Notes: generated by a model from the sequence alone, not told the origin. DNA of 64,000 nt from Burkholderia sp. PAMC 26561 (GCF_001557535.2 NZ_CP014315.1:1302001-1366000); one strand, 5' to 3'. Counted from the first letter of the stretch, positions 1 through 9,521 are shown. A program made the numbers and translations.

Positions 1-733
1 TTCTACCAGTCGGTCTGAACCGCGCCGCAGTGACGCTCCGAAAAGTACCACCATCAAAAGGCAGAACCCATAGCCACGGGGAAATGCGCGTTATATTGCC
101 AGGGCGATAACGGCCATATTCGGTCGCGCCGGGAATCTCCTTATGTTGACGCCAGCGGTGCATGAAAAACGCTGCAACATGACTTCGGGTTCGGACATCA
201 ACGCTTCAGATATTTTCGCGTCAGCCATTCGCGTGCAGGCATGAGGCGATCCGTTGGCGGAAGTCATGCGTGTCCCCCCATATCGATGTGGGTCGTCACA
301 GCCTTTCGGACTGCGCAACCAGACCATATCGGGATCCGGTCGCGCAACCCATCCTTGGGAGAGCAACAAGTCTATGTGCGAAATGACATGTGTTGACTGC
401 GCGTGGCTTTGGAAGGAATGCACCTGCAATCGCACGAGGATGCCGCTCTGCTGATTGGCCTGCATCTCGGCATTTCGATTTAGCCGCAACGCAACATGGC
501 AGGGATTTTTAGACTTGGGCGGTATAACAACGCGGCGTCATTTGCGTAAAGCAGTTGTCGAAAATACGTCTTTTGAATCCGACACTTGACCTTCTACCAG
601 CGACCGTACTACTGCCTTTCGATCGCCCTACATAATTTTGATTAGCTTTACGACATGGATGAAGCAGGCATACAGTTAGCCACGCTGCGGTGCCCGCCGG
701 CATCGGCCGCGCTTGCTCAAGGAGCCGTCCATC
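1..733. other. Left-edge stretch without a recognisable gene
   Basis: No gene that I recognise lies here. An open frame of 132 codons runs on the minus strand from 489 to 91, but its composition and lack of a ribosome site argue against it. The last part must carry the promoter of the DUF3311/symporter pair; I see no convincing -35/-10 pair. Confidence 0.4.
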
Positions 734-949
734 ATGCTTTTCCGAATCATGGCTGCACTTCCGTTTATCGGCATCCTGGTAGGCGTTCCATTCGCGAACC
801 ACGTTGAGCCACTGATTCTCGGCATGCCATTCGTTCTCGCATGGATCGTCATCTGGATCGTATTGAGCGCGGTCATCATGGGGATCATTTATCGCCTTGA
901 TCCGGCAAACCGAGGGCCGATTGATCACGTAGGCGAGGTGCGGTCATGA
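734..949 (+). CDS. DUF3311 small membrane protein
   Basis: A 71-residue hydrophobic protein with two predicted membrane helices (about residues 2-22 and 32-55) followed by a short polar tail. Small proteins of this type (DUF3311) are regularly encoded just before sodium:solute symporters and are thought to be accessory subunits. The ATG at 734 is chosen over the upstream TTG because AAGGAG sits at 719-724 at normal spacing. Its stop overlaps the symporter start (ATGA at 946-949), so the two are translationally coupled. Family and pairing are known; the accessory role is inference. Confidence 0.8.
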   Translation: MLFRIMAALPFIGILVGVPFANHVEPLILGMPFVLAWIVIWIVLSAVIMGIIYRLDPANRGPIDHVGEVRS

Positions 950-2412
950 GCAGCGCATTATTCATCATTGCCGCGGCGACCCTGTTTGCGCTTTATCTCG
1001 GAGTCCGCGCGCGTCGCGGACATGACATGGATCTTGAGCAATGGACGGTTGGAGGCCGCAGCTTTGGCACCGCGTTTGTTTTTCTGCTCATGGCAGGCGA
1101 GATCTATACGACCTTCACTTTTCTCGGCGGGAGCGGCTTCGCGTACGGCAAGGGCGCACCCGTCTACTACATTCTCGCCTACGGGACGCTCGCCTATATT
1201 CTTTCTTACTGGATGCTGCCACCGATCTGGCGTTACGCGAAACAGCATCGACTTGTTTCACAGCCTCACTACTTCGCCCGCAAATACGACAGCCCGGCCC
1301 TCGGCGTACTTGTCGCGGTCGTGGGCGTCGTTGCTCTCATTCCGTATCTCGTGCTGCAACTCAAGGGGTTGGGCATCATTGTGGCCACCGCGTCTTATGG
1401 GGCGATCTCTTCGACCACTGCGGTCTGGATCGGCGCTCTGGTAGTCACCGCGTATGTGATTCTTTCCGGCGTGCGGGGTTCGGCATGGAATTCCGTGGTG
1501 AAGGACATCCTGATCCTCACCGTAGTACTGGTGCTCGGGATATACCTTCCGTACCACCTCTATGGCGGCATAGGCGCGATGTTTCACGCCATCGACATTG
1601 CGAAACCGGGCTTCCTCACGTTTCCCGCCAAAGGATCGAGCGTTTCGTGGTTTCAATCCACTGTGCTGCTTACGGCGCTCGGTTTTTTCATGTGGCCGCA
1701 CACCTTCGGTTCCGTTTTTACCGCTCGGGAGGAGAGGACCTTCCGGCGCAATGCCATCATTCTGCCGATCTATCAGCTCATCCTTTTGTTCGTATTCTTC
1801 GTCGGATTTGCAGCGACACTCAAGGTTCCGGGTCTGACGGGCGGTGACATTGACCTGTCTCTTTTCCGGCTGTCGATCCAGACATTTGATCCTTGGGTTG
1901 TCGGCGTCATCGGAGCCGCCGGTGTACTGACGGCGCTTGTTCCCGGCTCGATGATTCTCACGTCCGCCTCAACGCTTCTTGCAAATGATATTTACCGCGG
2001 CGCAATAAATCGCCAGGCGTCCGATACGCAGGTTGGCAAGCTCGCGAGATGGTTGGTCCCCGTCGTTGCCCTGGTCGCGATCTGGTTCACGCTTCAAGGC
2101 GGCTCGACGATCGTGTCACTTCTCTTGATGGGCTACAGCTTCGTCACTCAACTGTTTCCCGCGCTGATCGCGAGTCTCATGCATCAGACACGAGCGACAA
2201 AATATGGCGCGATGAGCGGTATCGTGGCAGGGGTGGCGGTGGTCGTCGTTACCACTACGATGCATCTAAGCATCGGAACGATGTTCCCTTCTTTTCCCGA
2301 TTCGATCAAGGATGCGAATATTGGGTTACTTGCACTCGCCGTGAATATCGTGGTGTTCGGTTTGGTAAGCGGTCTGACGCAGTCGCGAGCGCTTGCTCAA
2401 GAGCACGCGTAA
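946..2412 (+). CDS. Sodium:solute symporter (SSS family, monocarboxylate-type)
   Basis: A 488-residue inner-membrane carrier with about 13 hydrophobic helices and the SSS-family layout, including an early WTVGGRSFG segment that is typical of the family. It most resembles the MctP-like symporters that import monocarboxylates or related acids with sodium. The start codon overlaps the stop of the DUF3311 gene, which is the usual arrangement for this subfamily. No substrate-determining gene is adjacent on the same strand. The next genes belong to a citrate synthase/CoA transferase unit, so a short organic acid is a reasonable but unproven substrate. Confidence 0.88.
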   Translation: MSSALFIIAAATLFALYLGVRARRGHDMDLEQWTVGGRSFGTAFVFLLMAGEIYTTFTFLGGSGFAYGKGAPVYYILAYGTLAYILSYWMLPPIWRYAKQHRLVSQPHYFARKYDSPALGVLVAVVGVVALIPYLVLQLKGLGIIVATASYGAISSTTAVWIGALVVTAYVILSGVRGSAWNSVVKDILILTVVLVLGIYLPYHLYGGIGAMFHAIDIAKPGFLTFPAKGSSVSWFQSTVLLTALGFFMWPHTFGSVFTAREERTFRRNAIILPIYQLILLFVFFVGFAATLKVPGLTGGDIDLSLFRLSIQTFDPWVVGVIGAAGVLTALVPGSMILTSASTLLANDIYRGAINRQASDTQVGKLARWLVPVVALVAIWFTLQGGSTIVSLLLMGYSFVTQLFPALIASLMHQTRATKYGAMSGIVAGVAVVVVTTTMHLSIGTMFPSFPDSIKDANIGLLALAVNIVVFGLVSGLTQSRALAQEHA

Positions 2413-2585
2413 CGCTCGGGGCTGCTTGACGACCAGACATGGCGCTGACGCGGTTGATCGGAACAGATATTCGCCTTACCAAGCCACGTCATCGCATCTG
2501 ACAGGCAGAGCGCAGGATTCCCGAATAACGCTATGCGCTGATTCTGCGACGCGATAGCGATCCCTGCACCTCTTGCGGTCACCAT
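2397..2585 (-). CDS. Short unrecognised ORF downstream of the citrate synthase gene
   Basis: A 62-codon frame on the same strand as the citrate synthase gene, starting 45 bases after its stop. It has a good ribosome site (GAGGAG before ATG at 2585). The first 30 or so residues (MVTARGAGIAIASQ...) read like the start of a real protein, while the last third overlaps the antisense end of the symporter gene and looks random. It may be the 5' end of a gene whose remainder was lost. I do not recognise a family. Confidence 0.25.
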   Translation of the reverse strand: MVTARGAGIAIASQNQRIALFGNPALCLSDAMTWLGKANICSDQPRQRHVWSSSSPERYACS

Positions 2586-2629
2586 ATCCCGTCTCCTCGA
2601 TCGCCGGATGTCGGATACGCAACCTGCAT

Positions 2630-3802
2630 CTATTCAACGTCCGGCACGACGCCGACATAACGTGCCCGCGGACGGATCAGACGATGCGCTTCCACTTGCT
2701 CCAGCGCGTGTGCGAGCCACCCGACGCACCGGCCAAGCGCGAACAGGATAAACGGCGCCTCGGCTGGCAAGTCGAATGTCTCGGCAATGACGGCGAGCGC
2801 GAAGTCGATATTAGGCGCTTCACCAACAGAACGCGCCACATAGCCCAGGAGTTCCGTATAAGCCCTACGCGTTGGCAGCAACTCCAGCAACGCGGCGGCC
2901 CGAACGTCGCCGTCCGGATAAAGCGGGTGTCCGAACCCCGGTAACGTCCGTCCCTGCGCCAGCCATTCGCGTACGGCTTGCTCAACGCCAAGACGCTCTG
3001 TCGATGCGATCAGCGCATTGAGCGCCAGCGACGCTCTCCCGTGGAGTGGACCGGTCAGTGACGCAAGCCCCGCAAGCATCCCTGCCGCCAGGGAAGCGCC
3101 CGTCGAAATAGTCACGCGCGCGGCAAACGTGGATGCATTCAGTTCATGGTCTGCAAGCAGGACAAGCGCACGGCGAATCATGTCCTCCGCGTCCCTGCGT
3201 GCCCATAAGGTCGAGATATGTTCGCTCAGCGGGCGGTCGCCGCTTGACTCTTCGTTTCCAAGCATCGCCTGGGCTAAGGTCACGAGCACGCTTGCCGCCT
3301 CTTCGCGGAGAACGGGCAGCGCACAGCCTATTGACGGCAGGTCGTTTGCGCTTCGCTCCGACAACGCAATGAGTCCCGCACGCAAGGCGCCACCGGAACC
3401 GCCACGGCCATGAATGACACGATCGCCCTTGGTCGCGGGTCGCAAACGGGGCGCCTCCGGGCAGTCCCACAGCAAAGCGGCGACGTCTTCCAGCGAGGCT
3501 GTTCCTGAAAGCGCAACAGCGTCCAGACCGCGATACCAGAGCCGTCCATCGATCACCGTGGATATGGCCGACGGCAGCACAGGGTCACCCCACTCAATGG
3601 CTTGGGCGGCGACCGTCTCGACTTTCCTTCGACCGTTGCTACGCTTTGCCATTCGCAGTACGTCCTCGCGATGGTAGAGGCTGCGGCGGCTATCAGCCTT
3701 GTCCGGTTGCGCGCGGATTTTCCCCCTGCTTACGTTTGCGTAAAGCGTCTGCGGACGGACGCCCAAAATGCCAAGTGCTTCTGCTGCCGTAATCCAGCCC
3801 AT
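2630..3802 (-). CDS. Citrate synthase-family protein with N-terminal helix-turn-helix domain
   Basis: A 390-residue protein. Residues 1-55 form a MerR/excisionase-type DNA-binding domain (ITAAEALGILGV, then a YHREDVLR segment). The rest is a citrate synthase fold with the expected active-site motifs: GPLHG histidine, GFGHPLY histidine, NIDF aspartate and the GRCVGWLAHALEQ arginine region. It should therefore condense or cleave an acyl-CoA with an oxo acid, although the true substrate is unknown. ATG at 3802 is preferred over the GTG at 3811. The gene is divergent from a class III CoA transferase with 163 bases between them, which suggests shared control and perhaps autoregulation. Enzyme-plus-HTH citrate synthases are a known but poorly studied family. 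Confidence 0.85.
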   Translation of the reverse strand: MGWITAAEALGILGVRPQTLYANVSRGKIRAQPDKADSRRSLYHREDVLRMAKRSNGRRKVETVAAQAIEWGDPVLPSAISTVIDGRLWYRGLDAVALSGTASLEDVAALLWDCPEAPRLRPATKGDRVIHGRGGSGGALRAGLIALSERSANDLPSIGCALPVLREEAASVLVTLAQAMLGNEESSGDRPLSEHISTLWARRDAEDMIRRALVLLADHELNASTFAARVTISTGASLAAGMLAGLASLTGPLHGRASLALNALIASTERLGVEQAVREWLAQGRTLPGFGHPLYPDGDVRAAALLELLPTRRAYTELLGYVARSVGEAPNIDFALAVIAETFDLPAEAPFILFALGRCVGWLAHALEQVEAHRLIRPRARYVGVVPDVE

Positions 3803-3814
3803 CGTAATCACCGT

Positions 3815-3868
3815 GTTGACATTGACGATTCAAATCAAGATTGACGTCAACTTTATCAAGTTTATGCT
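3815..3868. promoter_or_regulatory. Divergent promoter/operator with repeated TTGAC motifs
   Basis: TTGAC occurs three times (3816, 3822, 3841). GTTGAC (3815-3820) and GTCAAC (3846-3851) form an inverted pair, and 3841-3850 is itself a perfect palindrome, TTGACGTCAA. TTGACG at 3841-3846 with TATGCT at 3863-3868 (16-base spacer) is a credible promoter for the rightward CoA transferase gene. The repeats may be the binding site of the HTH-citrate synthase; that is inference. Confidence 0.45.
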
Positions 3869-3965
3869 GGGCGTCGAAACAGCTGCGCAGTCTTTTGATA
3901 TCGGAATTCGCGGCAGCTTGACGACAACCGTTGCGGCGGCAATCGGCTTTTTTTAGGAGGGCAGC

Positions 3966-5339
3966 GTGACGAATTTATCGATGAGATTTCTGGAGACCGC
4001 CTTACAGGCGCTTCAATTCCCCACCGATGCGCTGACGCGTGTCACCTTGGAAGGCTCGGGCGAACTCACTTCTGCGTTCCCTGTCGCCGACTTTGCCGCT
4101 GAAGCAATAGCGGCAGCCGGCGTCGCGATCGGGGAATTGCTCAAGATGCAGCTTGACCGCGCGCCCGAGGTCGTCATCGACCGAAGACTTGCTTCGCTCT
4201 GGTTCGGCTGGTCAGTTCAACCCGTTGGCTGGACCTTGCCCGCCGCCTGGGACACGATCGCCGGGGACTATCGAACCCGCGATGGCTGGATCAGACTTCA
4301 TACCAACGCGCCTCATCACAAAGCGGCGGCGCTGAGTGCGCTGCAATGTGCCGACAACAAGTCTGCCGTGGCAGGCGCCGTCGCAGGCTGGTCCGCCGAA
4401 GAACTCGAAACTGCGGTCGTCGAGCAGCAAGGCTGTGCCGCCGCGATGCGAACAAGCGACGCATGGAAGGCCCATCCTCAAGGCAAGGCAGTGGCGTCTG
4501 AGCCGCTGATTGCGTTGTCGTCCGTCGCCGCTGCGACCGACCCGCCAGCGTGGCAGCCTGAAGAAGCGAGACCGCTTGCAGGCATGAAAGTGCTCGACCT
4601 GACCCGCGTTCTTGCGGGTCCGGTCGCAACCCGCTTTCTTGCGGGATATGGTGCGGACGTCTTGAGAATCGATCCACCGGGATGGGACGAGCCGGCTTTG
4701 ATACCCGAGGTCACGCTCGGCAAGCGCTGTGCACGACTGGACCTTGAAACGCCACATGGTCGGGAGATATTCGAGCAGTCATTGTCGAAGGCCGATGTGT
4801 TGGTTCATGGTTATCGGCCCGACGCCCTCGATCAACTGGGCTACACAGAAGCCGCACGCCGCGCAATCAACCCGGGACTCATCGATGTGTCACTCGACGC
4901 CTATGGATGGAGCGGTCCGTGGAGTGGCCGCCGAGGCTTTGACAGCCTGGTGCAGATGAGCTCAGGAATTGCGCATGGCGGCATGCAATGGAAACAGGCG
5001 GATCGTCCGGTGCCGCTGCCCGTTCAAGCGATCGACCAGGCAACTGGCTATCTGATGGCTGCGGCTGTGGTCCGGTCTTTTATCTGGCGCCTCACAGAAA
5101 ATCGGGCAACGACGGCCAGGCTATCGCTTGCGCGAACCGCGCAGTCGTTGATCGACCTGCCTCGGACGCCAAGTGCGGCTGAGGGTTTGACTATAAGCAA
5201 CGGCGACTTTTGCGCTTCGCTCGAGCAGACAGAATGGGGACCGGCGAAACGCTGCAGATCGCCTGTGTCAGTGAACGGCGTAGCTCTGGCCTGGCGGCTT
5301 CCGGCATCGCGCCTGGGCTCTGCCGCACCGGGTTGGTAA
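3966..5339 (+). CDS. Class III (CaiB/BaiF) CoA transferase
   Basis: A 457-residue CoA transferase. The first roughly 200 residues are a degenerate copy of the fold, followed by a canonical CaiB/BaiF region starting at LAGMKVLDLTRVLAGP. The conserved catalytic aspartate is present in the RRGFDSLVQMSSG segment. Such enzymes move CoA between organic acids, here probably to activate the acid handled by the divergent citrate synthase-like enzyme. The start is GTG at 3966, preceded by AGGAGG. The C-terminus (a WGPAKR...PASRLGSAAPGW pattern) matches the family end, so the gene is complete. Substrate unknown. Confidence 0.87.
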   Translation: MTNLSMRFLETALQALQFPTDALTRVTLEGSGELTSAFPVADFAAEAIAAAGVAIGELLKMQLDRAPEVVIDRRLASLWFGWSVQPVGWTLPAAWDTIAGDYRTRDGWIRLHTNAPHHKAAALSALQCADNKSAVAGAVAGWSAEELETAVVEQQGCAAAMRTSDAWKAHPQGKAVASEPLIALSSVAAATDPPAWQPEEARPLAGMKVLDLTRVLAGPVATRFLAGYGADVLRIDPPGWDEPALIPEVTLGKRCARLDLETPHGREIFEQSLSKADVLVHGYRPDALDQLGYTEAARRAINPGLIDVSLDAYGWSGPWSGRRGFDSLVQMSSGIAHGGMQWKQADRPVPLPVQAIDQATGYLMAAAVVRSFIWRLTENRATTARLSLARTAQSLIDLPRTPSAAEGLTISNGDFCASLEQTEWGPAKRCRSPVSVNGVALAWRLPASRLGSAAPGW

Positions 5340-5624
5340 AGCGAGCAGCCGTCGTTTTGTGTCCCGGACGTTGAGAGATTTCGCGAGCTGGCGGCGAATT
5401 GGCAGCGACTGCAATGGCCACCTCATTGATACCAATCGGACGATCGCTCAAGCCGCTTGGTCTGATGGCTCGCCGCCCCTTACGAAAGTTCAAAGAAGGT
5501 TGATGTCGGGATTACGCGCAACGGACGTATTATGTATTGTAATGTGAGATATCAAAAAATATCGTTTTTCTAATTCGAAAGTGAGGAATACAGTGCGATG
5601 CACCCAAGTGATTGACGGAAGACC

Positions 5625-6512
5625 ATGACAATACAGACGGTCGGTTTCATCGGGCTCGGCGCAATGGGAGAAGCCATGGCGCTGAACCTGGCTACAGTCG
5701 GCACGCCGCTCGTGGTCTGGAATCGCACTCAGGCGAAGACCGGGACGCTTGCCGCTGCCGGCGCATGGGTTGCACGAGATGCGGGCGAGGTATTTGCGCG
5801 CTCCTCGACGGTCATTCTGATGCTGGTCGATGGCGCCGCCATTGACGCGGTACTCGACCGTGGCGGTCTTGACTTCGCATCCCGCGTACGCGACCGTACG
5901 ATCGTCCACATGGGCACGACCTCTCCGGCCTATTCACGTGGCCTGGAGGCCGAGATCCGCTCGGCCGGCGGGCGCTACGTCGAGGCGCCCGTCTCGGGAT
6001 CGCGCAAGCCTGCCGAAGCGGGGCAACTTGTCGCCATGCTTGCCGGCGACGCGGTTACCGTGGAAGCGCTCCGTCCGCTGCTCGCTCCCATTTGCCGCGA
6101 GACCATGGTGTGCGGACCTGTTCCCAACGCCCTTCTGATGAAGCTGTCGGTCAACCTGTTCCTGATCGCACTCGTCACCGGGCTAGCCGAAGCCGTGCAT
6201 TTCGCCGAGCGCAACGGCCTAGATCTCAGCCAATTCCTCGCCGTACTGAATGCCGGGCCGATGGCAAGCGATGTATCTCGCGTAAAGGCGCCGAAACTCA
6301 TCGACCGGAATTTCGCGGTTCAGGCCGCGATCTCCAACGTGCTGGAAAACAACCGCCTGATCGCCGAGGCGGCGCGTGAGAACGGTATTGCCTCGCCGCT
6401 GCTGGACGTCTGCCACGCACTCTATGGCGAAACACTGGCACTTGGTCTCGGGGAGGCCGACATGGTCGCTGTGCTCACGGCAATCGAAGCGCGCAGCGGC
6501 CTGCAAGAATGA
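5625..6512 (+). CDS. NAD(P)-dependent beta-hydroxyacid dehydrogenase (3-hydroxyisobutyrate dehydrogenase family)
   Basis: A 295-residue oxidoreductase. It has a Rossmann fingerprint GFIGLGAMG at residues 7-15, the substrate-binding APVSGS at 121-126, and the catalytic lysine K173 with N177 in LLMKLSVN. Enzymes of this family oxidise 3-hydroxyisobutyrate, tartronate semialdehyde, sugar-acid intermediates and similar beta-hydroxyacids. The motif around residue 34 (WNRTQ) with an arginine after the second strand suggests NADP preference, but this is inference. The stop overlaps the next gene by four bases, so dehydrogenase and carrier are coupled. A 285-base gap with a short AT-rich ATATC inverted repeat lies upstream. 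Confidence 0.85.
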   Translation: MTIQTVGFIGLGAMGEAMALNLATVGTPLVVWNRTQAKTGTLAAAGAWVARDAGEVFARSSTVILMLVDGAAIDAVLDRGGLDFASRVRDRTIVHMGTTSPAYSRGLEAEIRSAGGRYVEAPVSGSRKPAEAGQLVAMLAGDAVTVEALRPLLAPICRETMVCGPVPNALLMKLSVNLFLIALVTGLAEAVHFAERNGLDLSQFLAVLNAGPMASDVSRVKAPKLIDRNFAVQAAISNVLENNRLIAEAARENGIASPLLDVCHALYGETLALGLGEADMVAVLTAIEARSGLQE

Positions 6513-7438
6513 TCGGCTTCTTTCTGCTCAGCTTGCCGGTCTTCGGAGTCATCGGAGTGGGATGGGCAGCCACGCGTGCGCATCTCCTGACCTCGGGCGC
6601 ACTGGATGCGCTCAACGTATTCTCGTTTCGTTTTGCGCTTCCAGCGCTGGTTCTGCGGCTCATCGCGGCGCAGCCGCTGCGTCAGACGTTTAATCCGCGC
6701 TTCTATGCGGGCTACCTTACATCTGGCGTAATCGTCTTCGTGCTGGTTCTGCTCGCATCTCGTTTGGTCGCTGCGCGCACGGTCGCGGCGGCGGGCGCGC
6801 ATGCGACCACGGCCACCGTCAGCAACCTGGGTTTTCTCGGGCCGCCATTGATGCTCGCCTTTTTCGGCGAGCGTGGGGCGGGCCCGCTGGCGATGGCGAT
6901 CCTCGCAGAGATCATGGTGCTCCTTTCGCTCGGCGGCGTGCTCATGGGCGCGAATGGCAACGCCCGGCATGGCATCGTTTCGCTGATCCTTCGGGGTACG
7001 GTGTTCAATCCGGTCGTTGCTGCAATCGTGTTGGGCGCCGTGCTTGCAGGCACGGACGTCGCACTGCCTGAAGCGGTAACGCGCTTCCTCGCGTTTTTGG
7101 GCGGCGCAGCCGGTCCGACGGCGCTCTTCGCGCTCGGCGGCGCCCTCGCCTTGCAGCGTCTGGACCGGAACACCGCCGTCGCCGCATGCCTGATCAGTCT
7201 CGTAAAACTGTTTTTTTATCCGCTGTTGACATGGCTTGTTCTCAAGTACGTTTTGAAGCTTGAACCGTTCTGGGTACAGGCAGGCGTTCTGATCGCGTCC
7301 TTGCCCTCAGCCGGAAATATCTACGTGCTCGCGCAACGGTATGAGGCCGATCCGCCGCGGGTGTCGGCGGCCATTCTCCTGTCTACCATTGCCAGCGTGG
7401 GTACCTTTCCGTGTGCAGCGTGGCTCGTTCTTCATTGA
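6509..7438 (+). CDS. Auxin efflux carrier (AEC) family transporter
   Basis: A 309-residue integral membrane protein with about nine or ten hydrophobic helices and the two-half AEC layout; the second half contains the conserved [12 protein letters not shown] segment. Bacterial members export or exchange small organic acids such as malate or malonate. ATGA at 6509-6512 couples it to the preceding beta-hydroxyacid dehydrogenase, which suggests that the carrier moves the substrate or product of that enzyme. Direction and substrate are not visible in the sequence. Confidence 0.85.
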   Translation: MIGFFLLSLPVFGVIGVGWAATRAHLLTSGALDALNVFSFRFALPALVLRLIAAQPLRQTFNPRFYAGYLTSGVIVFVLVLLASRLVAARTVAAAGAHATTATVSNLGFLGPPLMLAFFGERGAGPLAMAILAEIMVLLSLGGVLMGANGNARHGIVSLILRGTVFNPVVAAIVLGAVLAGTDVALPEAVTRFLAFLGGAAGPTALFALGGALALQRLDRNTAVAACLISLVKLFFYPLLTWLVLKYVLKLEPFWVQAGVLIASLPSAGNIYVLAQRYEADPPRVSAAILLSTIASVGTFPCAAWLVLH

Positions 7439-7515
7439 GACTTGCCTGACCTGGAAGAGCGAATCGATGAACAGGTATTCGAGCTATCCGCTAAACCCTC
7501 ACAGAAGAGAAAAAA

Positions 7516-8466
7516 ATGAATGAGGTCCAGCCTGCGCCGATCACGATACATGCGGAGGACGGCTACCCGCTGAAGGGCCAGATATGGCTCCATCACGACG
7601 CGCCTGATGCTGGCGGACCCCGGCCCGTGGTCATCATCAACCCCGCCACATCGGTCCGATGCAGCTATTACTCACGCTTCGCCGCGTTCTTGTGTAAGCA
7701 CGGATTCAACGTCGTTACCTATGATTATCGAGGCATAGGCGGTTCGCGCCCGGCGTCCCTCCGCTGCTTGCAAGCAGGATGGCTGGACTGGGGACGTCTT
7801 GATTTCGAAGCGGTATTGCAGATGGCATTCAGCACGTTTCCTCACCAGCCCGTGCAGGTCGTCGCGCATAGCATAGGCGGCGTTCTGGTAGGACTGGCCC
7901 CATCCAATCATCTGATCGACCGCGTTTTCACCATGGGCGCCCAATTCGCTCACTGGCGCGACTATGCCAGTCATAAACGATTAGGCATGCTGATAAAATG
8001 GCACGCAGTCATGCCGGCATTCACGGCCATTCTCGGCTATTTTCCCGGTGGCATGCTCGGCTGGATGGAAGACACGCCGCGCGGGGTGGTACGCGACTGG
8101 ACTGCGCGCGAACCCCGTTTCGAGGATGCGTTCCGGAATGGTCCCCATGCGTTGACGGAGGAGGAGCGGGCGAAACTTGTCGAGGGCTTTGCGACGTTTC
8201 ATGGATCCATGCTCGCACTCAGCGTAACCGATGACGAATTCGGCACGGCTTCGGCAATCGAACGTTTGCTCGCCTACTTCCGGAACAGCCCGATTACCCA
8301 TTTGCGTATTGCCCCGGAAACGATGGGGTATCCCGAGATAGGACACTTTGCATTTTTCCATAGCCGCTTCGAAGCTTCGCTATGGCAGATCCCGCTCGAA
8401 TGGCTGAAAGCCCGCTCGGTGCGTACGGACCTTGCGGGGTTTATCGTCAAGACTGGTGCCCGATGA
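7516..8466 (+). CDS. Alpha/beta hydrolase (serine aminopeptidase-like)
   Basis: A 316-residue cytoplasmic alpha/beta hydrolase. The nucleophile motif AHSIGG puts the serine at residue 119. The oxyanion region is NPATSVR and DYRGIGGS, and the C-terminal catalytic histidine is probably in MGYPEIGHFAF. A purine-rich AGAAGAGAAAAAA precedes ATG 7516. It lies 77 bases after the carrier gene and could be in the same transcript. The specificity cannot be read from the sequence; esterase, lipase and peptidase activities all occur in this group. Confidence 0.75.
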   Translation: MNEVQPAPITIHAEDGYPLKGQIWLHHDAPDAGGPRPVVIINPATSVRCSYYSRFAAFLCKHGFNVVTYDYRGIGGSRPASLRCLQAGWLDWGRLDFEAVLQMAFSTFPHQPVQVVAHSIGGVLVGLAPSNHLIDRVFTMGAQFAHWRDYASHKRLGMLIKWHAVMPAFTAILGYFPGGMLGWMEDTPRGVVRDWTAREPRFEDAFRNGPHALTEEERAKLVEGFATFHGSMLALSVTDDEFGTASAIERLLAYFRNSPITHLRIAPETMGYPEIGHFAFFHSRFEASLWQIPLEWLKARSVRTDLAGFIVKTGAR

Positions 8467-8644
8467 CTTGCTCTTTGCAAGAGCAAAAACGAGACCGCGA
8501 TGCAGACCGAGACGAGGCCGTTACTGCAGCTTGTCGACGCTTCACGCCTTTCAGGAAGTAACGCATCAATAATGGTAGCTATTCTGCGCGGACTCCATGA
8601 ACATCAAGGGAACTCTCTAAGTCGGCCGTCCGCTAGAATGTGTG

Positions 8645-8728
8645 CGTTGGCATGGTCTCGAAAAATTCGAAGTCACAGCAGGGCGCGAAGGGCAGACCAC
8701 GCTGTACTCGCACTTTGCAGATCAATGA
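8645..8728 (+). pseudogene. Possible TetR-type regulator fragment
   Basis: A short open stretch of about 27 codons between a TAG and a TGA ends in TTLYSHFADQ, which resembles the end of a TetR helix-turn-helix (usually GVGKxTLYxHF). The preceding residues (GLEKFEVTAGRE) fit a collapsed version of the same domain. It sits in the 276-base gap between the hydrolase and the amidotransferase genes; nothing else is recognisable there. It is too short to be certain. Confidence 0.25.
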
Positions 8729-8742
8729 AGAGAGCAAAAAGG

Positions 8743-9438
8743 ATGCAAACAAAAGTTACTGTCGCCCTGGTCGGTGACTATGATGACTCGGTGCCGGCTC
8801 ACCTGGCTATTCCGCACGCTTTAAAGCGTGCGGCCGACACGATGCAGATCGAAGTCGATTTTGAATGGATTCCCACTGTCGAAATCGCATCGGTTTCGCG
8901 TATCGCTTCGTTCGATGGAATTTGGTGTACCCCCGCGAGTCCTTACCAAAACATGGAAGGCGCACTCCTTGCCATTCGCCACGCCCGAGAAAGCGCAACC
9001 CCGTTCCTGGGTACCTGCGGGGGATTTCAGCATGCCATCATTGAGTACGCTCGCAACGTGCTTGGCTGGGCGGATGCAGAACATGCGGAAACGGCGCCGG
9101 GCGCCGCGCGCGCAGTGATTTCACCACTTGAATGCGCCTTGGTTGAAACCATGGATCTCGTGCGTTTGTTTCCAGGCACTCACATCGCTGCCGCCTATGG
9201 AGTCAGCGAAATAGCGGAGGGCTACCGTTGTCGCTATGGACTTAACCCCGAGTTCAGAACGTCGCTGGTTTCAGGCCCGTTACGGGTCGCCGGAGACGAT
9301 GCGGCAGGCGACGTACGTGTTATCGAAATGGTTCAACATCCGTTTTTCGTTGCGACACTTTTTCAACCCGAGCGCGCAGCGCTCAGGGAGCAGCCTGCAC
9401 CGATCGTCAACGCGTTCGTATCGGCATGCGCAGCATGA
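8743..9438 (+). CDS. CTP synthase C-terminal-like class I glutamine amidotransferase
   Basis: A 231-residue protein like the amidotransferase half of CTP synthase. The nucleophile elbow is FLGTCGGFQ with the cysteine at residue 92, and the C-terminal block is HPFFVATLFQPE. In true glutaminases that block reads FHPE, so the catalytic histidine is replaced by glutamine here. The family matches what databases call the CTP synthase C-terminal-region-related (seleno)protein; in this copy the codon is an ordinary TGC, not TGA. GAAGAGAG precedes ATG 8743, so upstream in-frame ATG codons are not used. The function of the family is unknown to me. Confidence 0.75.
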   Translation: MQTKVTVALVGDYDDSVPAHLAIPHALKRAADTMQIEVDFEWIPTVEIASVSRIASFDGIWCTPASPYQNMEGALLAIRHARESATPFLGTCGGFQHAIIEYARNVLGWADAEHAETAPGAARAVISPLECALVETMDLVRLFPGTHIAAAYGVSEIAEGYRCRYGLNPEFRTSLVSGPLRVAGDDAAGDVRVIEMVQHPFFVATLFQPERAALREQPAPIVNAFVSACAA

Positions 9439-9521
9439 CGTCACGCATATTGCACCGCAGAGCTACCTTGGACTAAGGAGATCGCAGCCGGGGACCAACG
9501 CCTGTTGCAAGGAACATGACA

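Noticed and set aside
91..489. A 132-codon minus-strand frame at the left edge
   Set aside because: No ribosome site, no known domain, and composition not typical for the genome's genes.
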